Of a DNA stretch of 21,433 nucleotides, positions 1 through 6,700 are shown in pieces. A program made the translations under genes and the position numbers. Source of the stretch: Bacteroidota bacterium. Lineage in GTDB: Bacteria; Bacteroidota; Bacteroidia; Flavobacteriales; Weeksellaceae. The stretch spans positions 1 through 21,433 of the forward strand of contig JAEZDQ010000115.1 in assembly GCA_023433225.1 (NCBI GenBank). The letters run 5' to 3'. Under the pieces are notes generated by a model. That model was given only the letters and a program-made list of their open reading frames with translations, ran no database searches and was not told where the DNA came from. Each line of letters opens with the position of its first letter. Position 1 is the stretch's first letter.

Positions 1-372
1 AACCTGAAGCCAGGACAAATCATCTCTGCAAGAGAATTTCGCGATGAGAATTCGAAATTGAAACGCGAAGACAAGACTTTGGTAACCGCTCGTGATGCGA
101 TGCCCGCAACGGCTGAGCCTATATTGCAGGGAATTACGAGAGCTTCGCTTCAAACCAAATCCTTCATGTCAGCTGCATCTTTCCAGGAAACGACAAAAGT
201 CCTCAACGAGGCAGCCGTGGCCGGAAAAGTTGATCATTTGAACGGACTGAAGGAAAATGTCATCGTGGGTCACCTGATTCCTGCCGGGACAGGTTTGAAG
301 GAATACCAAAGTATCATCGTGGGCTCCAATAAGGAATATGAAGAATTGGTAAGTGCAAAATCTGTATTATAA
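1..372 (+). CDS. rpoC: DNA-directed RNA polymerase subunit beta', C-terminal end (partial)
   Basis: The reading frame is open from base 1 and stops with TAA at 370-372, so only the last 123 residues of the beta' subunit are present. The piece reads N-L-K-P-G-Q-I-I at its start, then has the typical beta' C-terminal block PILQGITRASLQTKSF followed by AASFQETTKVL, NGLKENVIVGHLIPAGTG and a short tail. This block lies close to the active-site trigger-loop and omega-contact part of the enzyme and is nearly invariant in bacteria, so the assignment is firm. The stop codon overlaps the ATG of the next gene (TAATG), so the two are translationally coupled. The 5' part lies outside the window. Confidence 0.97.
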   Translation, partial: NLKPGQIISAREFRDENSKLKREDKTLVTARDAMPATAEPILQGITRASLQTKSFMSAASFQETTKVLNEAAVAGKVDHLNGLKENVIVGHLIPAGTGLKEYQSIIVGSNKEYEELVSAKSVL

Positions 373-674
373 TGGCCGAAGAAAAGAAAAACATCGACAT
401 TGAGATTAATGACCAAGTAGCCGAAGGGGTTTATTCCAACTTGGCGGTCATCAACCATTCACCATCCGAATTCATTGTGGATTTCATTCAAATGATGCCC
501 GGTGTTCCAAAAGCAAAAGTGAAGTCCAGAATCATTCTGACACCACAACATGCCAAGCGCCTTGTACACGCTTTGAATGAAAATGTTCGCCGTTACGAAT
601 CCCAATTCGGTGAGATCAAAGACCAACACCCACCAGCTATGCCGTTCAATTTCGGCCCTCCGGGTGAAGCATAA
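372..674 (+). CDS. DUF3467 family protein
   Basis: This 100-residue protein starts at the ATG inside the rpoC stop (TAATG) and ends just before a strong terminator, so it is the last gene of the rpoC operon. The sequence fits DUF3467: an acidic/lysine N-terminus, the core EGVYSNLAVINHSPSEFIVDF with FIQMMPG after it, a RIILTPQHAKRL block, and a proline-rich end (PPAMPFNFGPPGEA). No signal peptide or membrane segment is visible, so it should be cytosolic. Its position directly after rpoC is, from general knowledge, common in Bacteroidota and suggests a role linked to transcription, but no biochemical function can be read from the sequence. Confidence 0.9.
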   Translation: MAEEKKNIDIEINDQVAEGVYSNLAVINHSPSEFIVDFIQMMPGVPKAKVKSRIILTPQHAKRLVHALNENVRRYESQFGEIKDQHPPAMPFNFGPPGEA

Positions 675-682
675 CTTCAAAC

Positions 683-716
683 AAAACCTCGTCGAAAGAC
701 GGGGTTTTTATTTTTT
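683..716 (+). terminator. Intrinsic terminator after rpoC-DUF3467
   Basis: An 11-bp stem (683-693 with 698-708, one G-T wobble) closes on a GAAA tetraloop and is followed by a T-rich tract (TTTTTATTTTTT). It begins 8 bases after the DUF3467 stop codon and ends the rpoC operon. Confidence 0.9.
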
Positions 717-773
717 AGATTAAACTAAATCACCCTATTCTCAATTCCATTTTAGAATTTGCCTCAAAATAAT

Positions 774-781
774 TAGCTTTG
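774..781 (+). promoter_or_regulatory. Probable -7 promoter element of the E2 gene
   Basis: TAGCTTTG matches the Bacteroidota housekeeping -7 element TAnnTTTG and lies 18 bases before the preferred E2 start at 800. I see no well-spaced -33 TTG: the nearest TTTG (758-761) is too close. The call rests on the -7 element and the position between a terminator and a gene. Confidence 0.45.
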
Positions 782-799
782 CCAAACAAAACAAAAGCT

Positions 800-2110
800 A
801 TGGCTGACTACAAACTGATACTGCCCGCTATGGGCGAAGGTGTGATGGAAGCAACCGTCATCAACTGGTTGAAGAATGTCGGGGACATGATTGAAGAGGA
901 TGAATCCGTGGTAGAAATCGCGACAGACAAAGTAGATTCAGATGTTCCTTCCCCTGTAGCGGGAAAATTAAAAGAAATTTTGGTAAATGTGGACGGAGTC
1001 GCAAAAATCGGAGAACCCATAGCCATTCTCGAAGTAGAAGGTGAAATGGCTTCCGCTGAAGAAACCGCTTCGGCTCCGGAAGAGGATTTGTTAGAAACCC
1101 AAATTCCGCCTGACGTAGCAGCCGAATTAGAAAAACCTTTGCAACCTTTGACTGTTGACACGCCGTCTTCCGATAAATTTTATTCGCCATTGGTCAAATC
1201 CATTATCCGGCAGGAAGGTATTTCCGTTGCGGAATTGGATGGAATCCAAGGTTCCGGAAAAGAAGGAAGAGTGACCAAAGAGGACATCCTGAAGTTTGTA
1301 GAAAACAAAAAATCCGGAAAGATTCCTGCTCCCGCAGCAGCAACTCAAAATCCCCAAACCCAAGCGGCTCAGCCAAAACCACAACCAATCGTGGTCTCCG
1401 GTGATGATGAAATCATCGAAATGGACCGGATGCGTAAAATGATTGCACAGAATATGGTCGCAAGCAAACAAATCGCACCGCATGTGACTTCATTCATCGA
1501 AGCCGATGTGACCAACATCGTTCTTTGGCGCAATAAGAACAAAGATGAATTTCAGAAAAAAAATGGTGAAAAAATAACCTTTATGCCGATTTTCATCGAA
1601 TCCATTGCGAAAGCCATCAAAGATTTTCCAATGATCAATGTCTCGGTGGACGGTGACAGAATCATTAAAAAGAAAAACATCAATATCGGCATGGCAGCGG
1701 CATTGCCAAGCGGAAACCTGATTGTTCCGGTCATAAAAAATGCCGACCAATACAGTCTTGGCGGATTGGCCAAACAAGTAAATGACTTGGCCAACCGTTC
1801 GCGTCAAAACAAATTGAAACCCGAAGAAATCCAAGGTGGAACTTATACCATTACCAACATCGGGAGTTTTGGGAATACTCTGGGAACCCCGATTATTCCC
1901 CAACCTCAGGTAGCCATTATGGCGGTGGGTGCCATCATTAAAAAACCGGCTGTTGTAGAAACGCCTCAAGGAGATGTCATCGCAATCCGACACAAAATGT
2001 ATTTGTCCCATGCCTATGACCACCGGGTGGTGGATGGTGCTTTGGGCGGAATGTTTGTGCAAAGAGTTGCCCAATATTTGGAAGCTTTTGATTTGAATAC
2101 GCCTGTTTAA
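800..2110 (+). CDS. 2-oxoacid dehydrogenase complex E2 (dihydrolipoamide acyltransferase)
   Basis: A 436-residue E2 subunit that moves acyl groups from a lipoyl-lysine to coenzyme A in a pyruvate or branched-chain 2-oxoacid dehydrogenase complex. Domains in order: one lipoyl domain at about 1-80, with the lipoylated lysine in EIATDKVDS (Lys44); an Ala/Glu/Pro-rich linker; a peripheral-subunit-binding domain at about 127-169 (YSPLVKSIIRQEGI, GSGKEGRVTKEDIL); a second Ala/Gln/Pro linker; and the catalytic domain from about 207 with the active-site motif HAYDHRVVDGALGG (His408, Asp412). I chose ATG 800 over the upstream in-frame TTG at 779 because MADYKLILPAMGEG begins directly at the lipoyl fold and TTG 779 lies inside the likely -7 promoter element. 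No E1 or E3 gene lies beside it, so substrate specificity is undecided; branched-chain E2 is my first guess. Confidence 0.93.
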   Translation: MADYKLILPAMGEGVMEATVINWLKNVGDMIEEDESVVEIATDKVDSDVPSPVAGKLKEILVNVDGVAKIGEPIAILEVEGEMASAEETASAPEEDLLETQIPPDVAAELEKPLQPLTVDTPSSDKFYSPLVKSIIRQEGISVAELDGIQGSGKEGRVTKEDILKFVENKKSGKIPAPAAATQNPQTQAAQPKPQPIVVSGDDEIIEMDRMRKMIAQNMVASKQIAPHVTSFIEADVTNIVLWRNKNKDEFQKKNGEKITFMPIFIESIAKAIKDFPMINVSVDGDRIIKKKNINIGMAAALPSGNLIVPVIKNADQYSLGGLAKQVNDLANRSRQNKLKPEEIQGGTYTITNIGSFGNTLGTPIIPQPQVAIMAVGAIIKKPAVVETPQGDVIAIRHKMYLSHAYDHRVVDGALGGMFVQRVAQYLEAFDLNTPV

Positions 2111-2145
2111 GTGAAATTTGTAACGAATTCAAAATAAAGAGATAT

Positions 2146-2178
2146 AAAAAAACGCCACTTTTTGAGTGGCGTTTTTTA
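2146..2178. terminator. Bidirectional terminator between E2 and the cytochrome gene
   Basis: ACGCCACT (2152-2159) pairs with AGTGGCGT (2165-2172) around a 5-base loop, and an A-run before and T-run after extend the stem. It has a U-tract on either strand, serving both the + strand E2 gene and the - strand cytochrome gene that ends at 2195. Confidence 0.9.
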
Positions 2179-2194
2179 TCAGTTCAATTTAGAA

Positions 2195-3301
2195 TTATAG
2201 GCAATCTCCTTCCATTTCGCTAATCCAGTTGGTAACCAAGGTTACGCCTTCTTCATGGATCAGTGAACGCCCAATCATCGGCATTTTAATCATTTCCAAA
2301 TCCGTATTCATACGGTGGTAAAGAACCGATTTCAAAGGGTTTCCAGGCGCAATGATGTGGTCTGCTTCTTGGCCGATGATTCCGTTGATATTGATGTTGG
2401 GTTCCACACAAACACCCATAGCATTATAGTCGGGAATCGCGGTGAAGTCCAGCCTTACGGGATAAAATTCTGCGTAGCCGCCGTCGATGTGACAATGCGC
2501 GCAGTTCATCTCCATATAGGAACGCGCCCTCAAATCCAAAGATTTGGAAGTATCGTTGTAATCGGCGATAGAGGCAATTTCACCGGGCGAACCGGGATTC
2601 AAATAACCGAATTCCTCCCATTTGGTAATCTGGTTTTTCAAACCGTCTGCAAAGTTCAACGCAAAGTTGATGTTTTGGGGTTTGGGGCCAATCGGGAAGG
2701 CAGTGTTGTTTACATAATGACACATGAAACATTCGTTTCCGTTGGGAATCCTGTAATTCACGTTCTTGGTAATACCGTTTTGCACCCATTCGATGGGGAC
2801 AAAACCGCCATCCAAATCAAAGGTTGCCTCTGTTTGCTCGTCATTCCAAATGTAGTTGGCAAAAATCCATTCGTTTGGTTTTTTGATCATCAGACGGGTT
2901 TCGATGATTTTTTTTGTATTTCCCGGTAAAACATTTTCATAATAAAAATTTTTAATCAAAACGGTTCCGGTTGGGAAATCAAAAGATTTATTGTCCGCTA
3001 CGTAACTGGCACTTTGGCCGTCCGGCATCCAGATGAAACGGTTTTTCAGCGCATAATCCGTAAAAAGTTGTGAGGCAGGTTTAAAAGGTAAAACCCCGTA
3101 AACCGGGTCGAAACCGGACATCGGAGATTTGAAAAAATTATAATCTGAAAGCTTTTGATAGGGCACTGCATTGATGTCGAATACTACAGGCGAAATTTCT
3201 TCCGGCTCTTCATCAATAGGCCCGTCATTGTCAGAAGAACAGCCGATTATGGAAAATGAAATTAGAAAATATAGAAATATAGATTTGCGATTCAGGAACA
3301 T
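2195..3301 (-). CDS. Di-heme c-type cytochrome lipoprotein (SO2930-like), copy A
   Basis: A 368-residue exported lipoprotein. The start at 3301 gives a hydrophobic signal peptide ending in a lipobox (SIIGC); a longer frame from TTG 3343 would begin inside a terminator hairpin and was rejected. The mature N-terminus is CSSDNDG plus an acid-rich stretch, resembling flavobacterial signals for export of lipoproteins to the outer face of the outer membrane. Two covalent heme motifs are visible: CFMCH (Cys191-His195) and CAHCH (Cys267-His271). Conserved Met-Pro pairs (RFIWMP, IKMPMIGR) are candidate axial ligands, and cysteines in GVCVEP and at the extreme C-terminus (GDCL) could form a disulfide. 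The pattern fits the SO2930/HNE_0200 family of di-heme cytochromes, whose role is not established to my knowledge. It is the third gene of a cassette and is clearly similar along its length to the copy at 4986-6077. Confidence 0.85.
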   Translation of the reverse strand: MFLNRKSIFLYFLISFSIIGCSSDNDGPIDEEPEEISPVVFDINAVPYQKLSDYNFFKSPMSGFDPVYGVLPFKPASQLFTDYALKNRFIWMPDGQSASYVADNKSFDFPTGTVLIKNFYYENVLPGNTKKIIETRLMIKKPNEWIFANYIWNDEQTEATFDLDGGFVPIEWVQNGITKNVNYRIPNGNECFMCHYVNNTAFPIGPKPQNINFALNFADGLKNQITKWEEFGYLNPGSPGEIASIADYNDTSKSLDLRARSYMEMNCAHCHIDGGYAEFYPVRLDFTAIPDYNAMGVCVEPNININGIIGQEADHIIAPGNPLKSVLYHRMNTDLEMIKMPMIGRSLIHEEGVTLVTNWISEMEGDCL

Positions 3302-3325
3302 TTTTTTTTGTTTTTTTTTAGAATG

Positions 3326-3361
3326 AAAAATACCCTCGAACAAAACGATAAGGGTATTTTT
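3326..3361 (-). terminator. Terminator hairpin between the VCBS gene and cytochrome copy A
   Basis: AAAAATACCCT (3326-3336) pairs perfectly with AGGGTATTTTT (3351-3361); the 14-base loop can extend the stem with two further C-G/G-C pairs. On the - strand it ends in five Ts. It starts 14 bases beyond the stop codon of the VCBS gene and lies 25 bases before the start of cytochrome copy A, so it should cut transcription of the last gene unless read through. Confidence 0.75.
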
Positions 3362-3375
3362 ATTTGAGCATAATT

Positions 3376-4974
3376 TTATTGTTTGATGAATTTGAAAGTG
3401 GATTTTTTACCGTTGTCGTCAATGGTGATGACGTAAATACCTTTGTTAAAATGCGAAACATTGACCTTATGGTCGGTTAATTTTCCTTTGTAAACCAAGG
3501 CTCCGGTCAAATGATGAATTTCCACATTTGAATTTTCCAATGATTTTCCTTGTACATACAAATCAGTTTTCACGGGATTCGGATAAATTGAAACTTTCTC
3601 TAAATTCACGTCATTCACCGCCATTTGGTGTTCGCCTTCCACGATAACCAAAGTCGAATTGGTGTCGGGGTTTTCAATCGTGTCCACAATTCCGGACGGC
3701 CAGCGTACAATCACCTGCTCGATTTCGGTGTCGGTTCCGATTCCAAAATGGGTATTCAATGAACTCATTTGGCTAAAGCCTTCGCCGCTTCTTACATCGC
3801 GGATTTGTTTGCCCATTGCGCTGTAGATTTCCACCCTTGCCGCGATCCCGTTTCGGTTACTTACGGTTCCAATAGTGTTGATTTTAAGCCAGTTATTTTC
3901 GTTTCCATCATTATAATAAATGGTTCCTTGGGTGTAAATGTCTAGGAACCCGTCGTCATTCAAATCGCCCACACTTGCTGTTGAAAATGGAACATTGACT
4001 TGTGTAAAGGTCATATCGCCGTTGTTAAGCAATACTTTGTTACCGCTTCCGAAAATGTCAACGTATCCGTCGTTGTTAAGATCCACAGGGACATATTCCC
4101 AACTGGTTCCGGTAAAGGTGTCAATTCCAGACCCGGCCGTTACATTGGTAAAAGTCCCGTCTCCGTTGTTTTTCATTAACTTATGTCCACCCGTGCTGAA
4201 AGAACTCACCCCAACCATTGCATCCATAAATCCGTCATTATCGTAATCAGCCCAAGCGGTCGACCAGGTTTGGGTTTTATTGTTCATATTGGCAGCAGCA
4301 GCGACTTCCGTAAAAGTTCCATCCCCGTTATTTCTGTATAAATTATCGGTATAACGATCTTCACCTCCGCCACATTTTGAAATGTGTAAATCAATGTGTC
4401 CGTCATTGTTGTAATCGATCCAAACAGAACCGTAATGTCCGCCGGTAGGAAAGTCTCCCAATCCGCCTTGGTGGAAGGTCATATTGTTGAAACCATCGTT
4501 GATGAAATAGACAGAGGGTTGCACATCATGGCAAACATAGGCATCTAATTTTCCGTCATTGTTGATGTCAACAAAATTGGCACGCTGTGAAAAAATATAA
4601 TTAGAAGGGGATTTTTCCATAAAACCGTTTCCGGTTCCGTCAGAAAGCATAAAAGTTGCGCCGTTTCCTCCGCCATACAACAGGTCGTTGTAACCATCTC
4701 CGTTAAAATCCCCGGCGGTAAGCGACCAACCCGGCATATTATCAGCATGTGGGGTGGTGAAGTTTGCGGATTCAAAACCTGTCTCAGTCTGGTATAAGAC
4801 ATGGATATTGGTTGAACCTACCGATACAATATCATCCAAATAGTCACCATTCATATCTACTACGCACATTTTATAACTACCGGATGCGGGAACCGTTTCC
4901 GGGCTAAAAGACAATTGGGCATTTAAACTCATCGATAGAGCCAAAGCCGATAAAAGTAAAATTTTTGTTTTCAT
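3376..4974 (-). CDS. T9SS-secreted FG-GAP/VCBS repeat protein with ASPIC/UnbV domain
   Basis: A 532-residue secreted protein. Residues 1-19 form a signal peptide cut before Gln20 (SLNA/Q). Seven evenly spaced Asp-rich calcium-binding loops of the D-x-N-x-D-G type (around residues 40, 89, 136, 187, 243, 298 and 337, for example DFNGDGYND and DYNNDGHID) indicate a seven-bladed FG-GAP/VCBS beta-propeller. An ASPIC/UnbV domain follows at about 361-436 (NWLKINTIGT, NRNGIAARVEIYS, VIVRWPSGIVDTI). Residues 461-532 are a type A T9SS sorting domain (VSIYPNPVKTDLYVQG, KGIYVITIDDNGK, FKFIKQ), so the product is expected at the cell surface or outside. The start lies 11 bases after the stop of the upstream cytochrome gene, implying co-transcription. 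No catalytic motif is visible; the fold is usually a ligand- or partner-binding platform. Confidence 0.9.
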   Translation of the reverse strand: MKTKILLLSALALSMSLNAQLSFSPETVPASGSYKMCVVDMNGDYLDDIVSVGSTNIHVLYQTETGFESANFTTPHADNMPGWSLTAGDFNGDGYNDLLYGGGNGATFMLSDGTGNGFMEKSPSNYIFSQRANFVDINNDGKLDAYVCHDVQPSVYFINDGFNNMTFHQGGLGDFPTGGHYGSVWIDYNNDGHIDLHISKCGGGEDRYTDNLYRNNGDGTFTEVAAAANMNNKTQTWSTAWADYDNDGFMDAMVGVSSFSTGGHKLMKNNGDGTFTNVTAGSGIDTFTGTSWEYVPVDLNNDGYVDIFGSGNKVLLNNGDMTFTQVNVPFSTASVGDLNDDGFLDIYTQGTIYYNDGNENNWLKINTIGTVSNRNGIAARVEIYSAMGKQIRDVRSGEGFSQMSSLNTHFGIGTDTEIEQVIVRWPSGIVDTIENPDTNSTLVIVEGEHQMAVNDVNLEKVSIYPNPVKTDLYVQGKSLENSNVEIHHLTGALVYKGKLTDHKVNVSHFNKGIYVITIDDNGKKSTFKFIKQ

Positions 4975-4985
4975 ATGTTAATTAT

Positions 4986-6077
4986 TTAATTGCAATTCGG
5001 TTCCAAAGAATCAATCCATTGGGTAATCATTTGCACGCCTTCTTCATGGATGACGGTTCGCCCTCGTAAAGGCATTCGGATGTTTTCCAAGGTGGTATTG
5101 ATTCGGTAATATAAGGATGATTCCGCGTGGTGCCCGGGTTTGATGATATGGGTCGGACTCCCGTCTACCCAAGGCGTAATGTTTTCATCGGGTTCAATGC
5201 ATATCCCTAAATTTTCTGGTTCAGATGTCATGCTGAAGGCAAACCTCGGCGCACGATAATTGCAAAATCCTTCCTCAGAGTGGCAATGCGCACAGTTGAT
5301 GTCCAAGTAAGATCGAACCCTTAATTCCAGATTTTCTGAAGTATCCCGATAATCTCTAACGGTTTGGATTTGGTTGGGGAAATCGGTTAAATAACCAAAA
5401 TCTTTGAGTTTATGCAACTGATTTTGAATCCCGTCCGCATAAGCAAAATCTTTATTCAAGTTTTGAGGTTTGGTCCCAATGGGTAAAGGAACTTCGGCGA
5501 TGTTGTGGCAAGAAAGGCATTCGGCACCATTCGGAATCCGGTAATTCACTTCCTTAACCTGTCCGTCCTGCATCCATGTAATGGGAACATAACTTCCCTC
5601 CATATCGTAAACCGCCTCGGTTTGTTCCTCGTTCCATACATAATTAAAGAAAAGCCATTCGCCTTGGTCGCGGATCATCAAACGGGTTTCCAACAATTGT
5701 TTGACATTTTCAGGTAAGACATTTTCATAATAAAAATGCTTCACCAAAATCGTCCCGTCCGGGAAATCCAAGGTTTTAGCATCACCCGAATAAGTAGCAA
5801 TTTGGTTTTTCGGCATCCAGATAAATCGTTTTTTGGATGCGTAATCGCTGAATAAGGGAGAAATTGGTTCGTAGGGGAGCACACCATAAACCGGCACCAT
5901 ATCTGAAAGAGGTGATTTGAATAAATTGTAATCAGACAATTTCGGATAAGGAATTTGGCTCAAATCAAGTACCACAGGCGAAACTTCTTCCGGTTCATCA
6001 TCCATGAAACCGCTGTCCGAAGAACATCCGACAAAAAACAAAAAACATGTGAGGAGAAAAAAATAAACCTGTTTCAT
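4986..6077 (-). CDS. Di-heme c-type cytochrome lipoprotein (SO2930-like), copy B
   Basis: A 363-residue lipoprotein, first gene of the cassette. The start at 6077 gives a compact signal peptide with lipobox FVGC and the mature end CSSDSGFMDDEPEE, acid-rich as in copy A. An ATG at 6110 in the same frame would only add 11 residues before the signal peptide. Heme motifs are CLSCH (Cys187-His191) and CAHCH (Cys262-His266). Long stretches match copy A, for example KLSDYN-FKSP, PVYGVLP, FYYENVLP, ETRLMI, NYRIPNG-EC, RSY-(D/E)-NCAHCH and a C-terminal M-P ... VIHEEGV block, plus the GICIEP and terminal PNCN cysteines. By eye about half of the positions are identical, so the two genes are paralogs from an old duplication. 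Heme attachment puts it outside the cytoplasmic membrane; the electron donor or substrate is unknown. Confidence 0.85.
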   Translation of the reverse strand: MKQVYFFLLTCFLFFVGCSSDSGFMDDEPEEVSPVVLDLSQIPYPKLSDYNLFKSPLSDMVPVYGVLPYEPISPLFSDYASKKRFIWMPKNQIATYSGDAKTLDFPDGTILVKHFYYENVLPENVKQLLETRLMIRDQGEWLFFNYVWNEEQTEAVYDMEGSYVPITWMQDGQVKEVNYRIPNGAECLSCHNIAEVPLPIGTKPQNLNKDFAYADGIQNQLHKLKDFGYLTDFPNQIQTVRDYRDTSENLELRVRSYLDINCAHCHSEEGFCNYRAPRFAFSMTSEPENLGICIEPDENITPWVDGSPTHIIKPGHHAESSLYYRINTTLENIRMPLRGRTVIHEEGVQMITQWIDSLEPNCN

Positions 6078-6129
6078 CCGAACCCAAAAATAGCTTGCGT
6101 AAAAAATCATTCGAAGTTAAAAAAAATTA

Positions 6130-6145
6130 TGTGATAATTATCATT
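6130..6145. promoter_or_regulatory. CRP/FNR-like palindrome upstream of the cytochrome cassette
   Basis: The sequence reads TGTGA-N6-TCATT and contains a perfect 12-bp inverted repeat (TGATAATTATCA, 6132-6143). This resembles operators of the CRP/FNR family (TGTGA-N6-TCACA or TTGAT-N4-ATCAA). It lies 52 bases before the cytochrome copy B start and 51 bases before the divergent Smr gene, so it could control either. AT-richness makes chance palindromes more likely. Confidence 0.4.
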
Positions 6146-6196
6146 TTAGAAAGTAATTTCATCCGGGGGCTCCTTATTTAAAACGATTTAATATAT

Positions 6197-6700
6197 TTGA
6201 ATGTGTTCAAAACAGGTGATAAAGTCAAAATCTTAGACGATGACGGTCAAGGCGTCGTTATCCGCGTGCACAAAAACAGTGCAACCATTTTAAATAGTTT
6301 CGGCTTCGAAGAAACCTATGGTTTATCGGAATTGATACCGGTTCAAGACTTGGCAGTAGAAGAATTCAAACTCCTTCCCGAAGATGATCCTAAGCCGAAA
6401 AAAACTTCCCCTAATCCCGAGATTTTGAAAGAAATCGATTTGCACATCGGTCAACTTTTGGACTTTCATTCGGGATTGTCCAATTTTGAAATCTTGCAAA
6501 TCCAATTAAGTAAAGTGAAATCAGAAATTGATTTGGCGCGCAAAGAAAAACGCAACCGATTGGTGTTCATTCATGGCCATGGCAGCGGGAAACTTCGGGA
6601 AGAGCTTCATAAAATGTTGGCTTCTTATCCGAAAATTGAATTTTACGATGCTTCCTTCCGGAAATACAAACTCGGCGCGACGGAAGTGAGGCTATTCTAA
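6197..6700 (+). CDS. Small Smr-domain protein (DUF2027-like N-terminus)
   Basis: A protein of about 167 residues with two parts. The N-terminus (FKTGDKVKILDDDGQGVVIRV, about 4-24) looks like the KOW/SH3-type start of the DUF2027/MutS2-associated family. The C-terminal half is an Smr domain with the three hallmark motifs EIDLHI (79-84), HGHGSGKL (126-133) and GATEVRLF (160-167); Smr domains bind or nick nucleic acids. The longer central domain of Bacteroides DUF2027 proteins is missing. No in-frame ATG fits the start: an in-frame stop lies at 6179-6181 and the choices are TTG 6197 or GTG 6203. GTG would give MFKTGDKV, also a good family start. The 3' end overlaps the 3' end of xerD by 9 bases on the other strand. 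Confidence 0.82.
   Translation: MNVFKTGDKVKILDDDGQGVVIRVHKNSATILNSFGFEETYGLSELIPVQDLAVEEFKLLPEDDPKPKKTSPNPEILKEIDLHIGQLLDFHSGLSNFEILQIQLSKVKSEIDLARKEKRNRLVFIHGHGSGKLREELHKMLASYPKIEFYDASFRKYKLGATEVRLF

Noticed and set aside
3302..3343. Longer N-terminus for cytochrome copy A from a TTG at 3343
   Set aside because: The TTG lies inside the loop/stem of the terminator hairpin and would add a lysine-rich stretch before an already complete lipoprotein signal.
6085..6092. Minus-strand TATTTTTG matching the -7 element before cytochrome copy B
   Set aside because: It lies only 8 bases before the start codon, which would leave almost no leader, and no -33 element is spaced correctly. A-rich DNA makes such matches common.
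6192..6199. TATATTTG matching the -7 element at the Smr gene
   Set aside because: The start codons TTG 6197 and GTG 6203 lie in or right after it, so transcription from it would begin at or past the start of translation.
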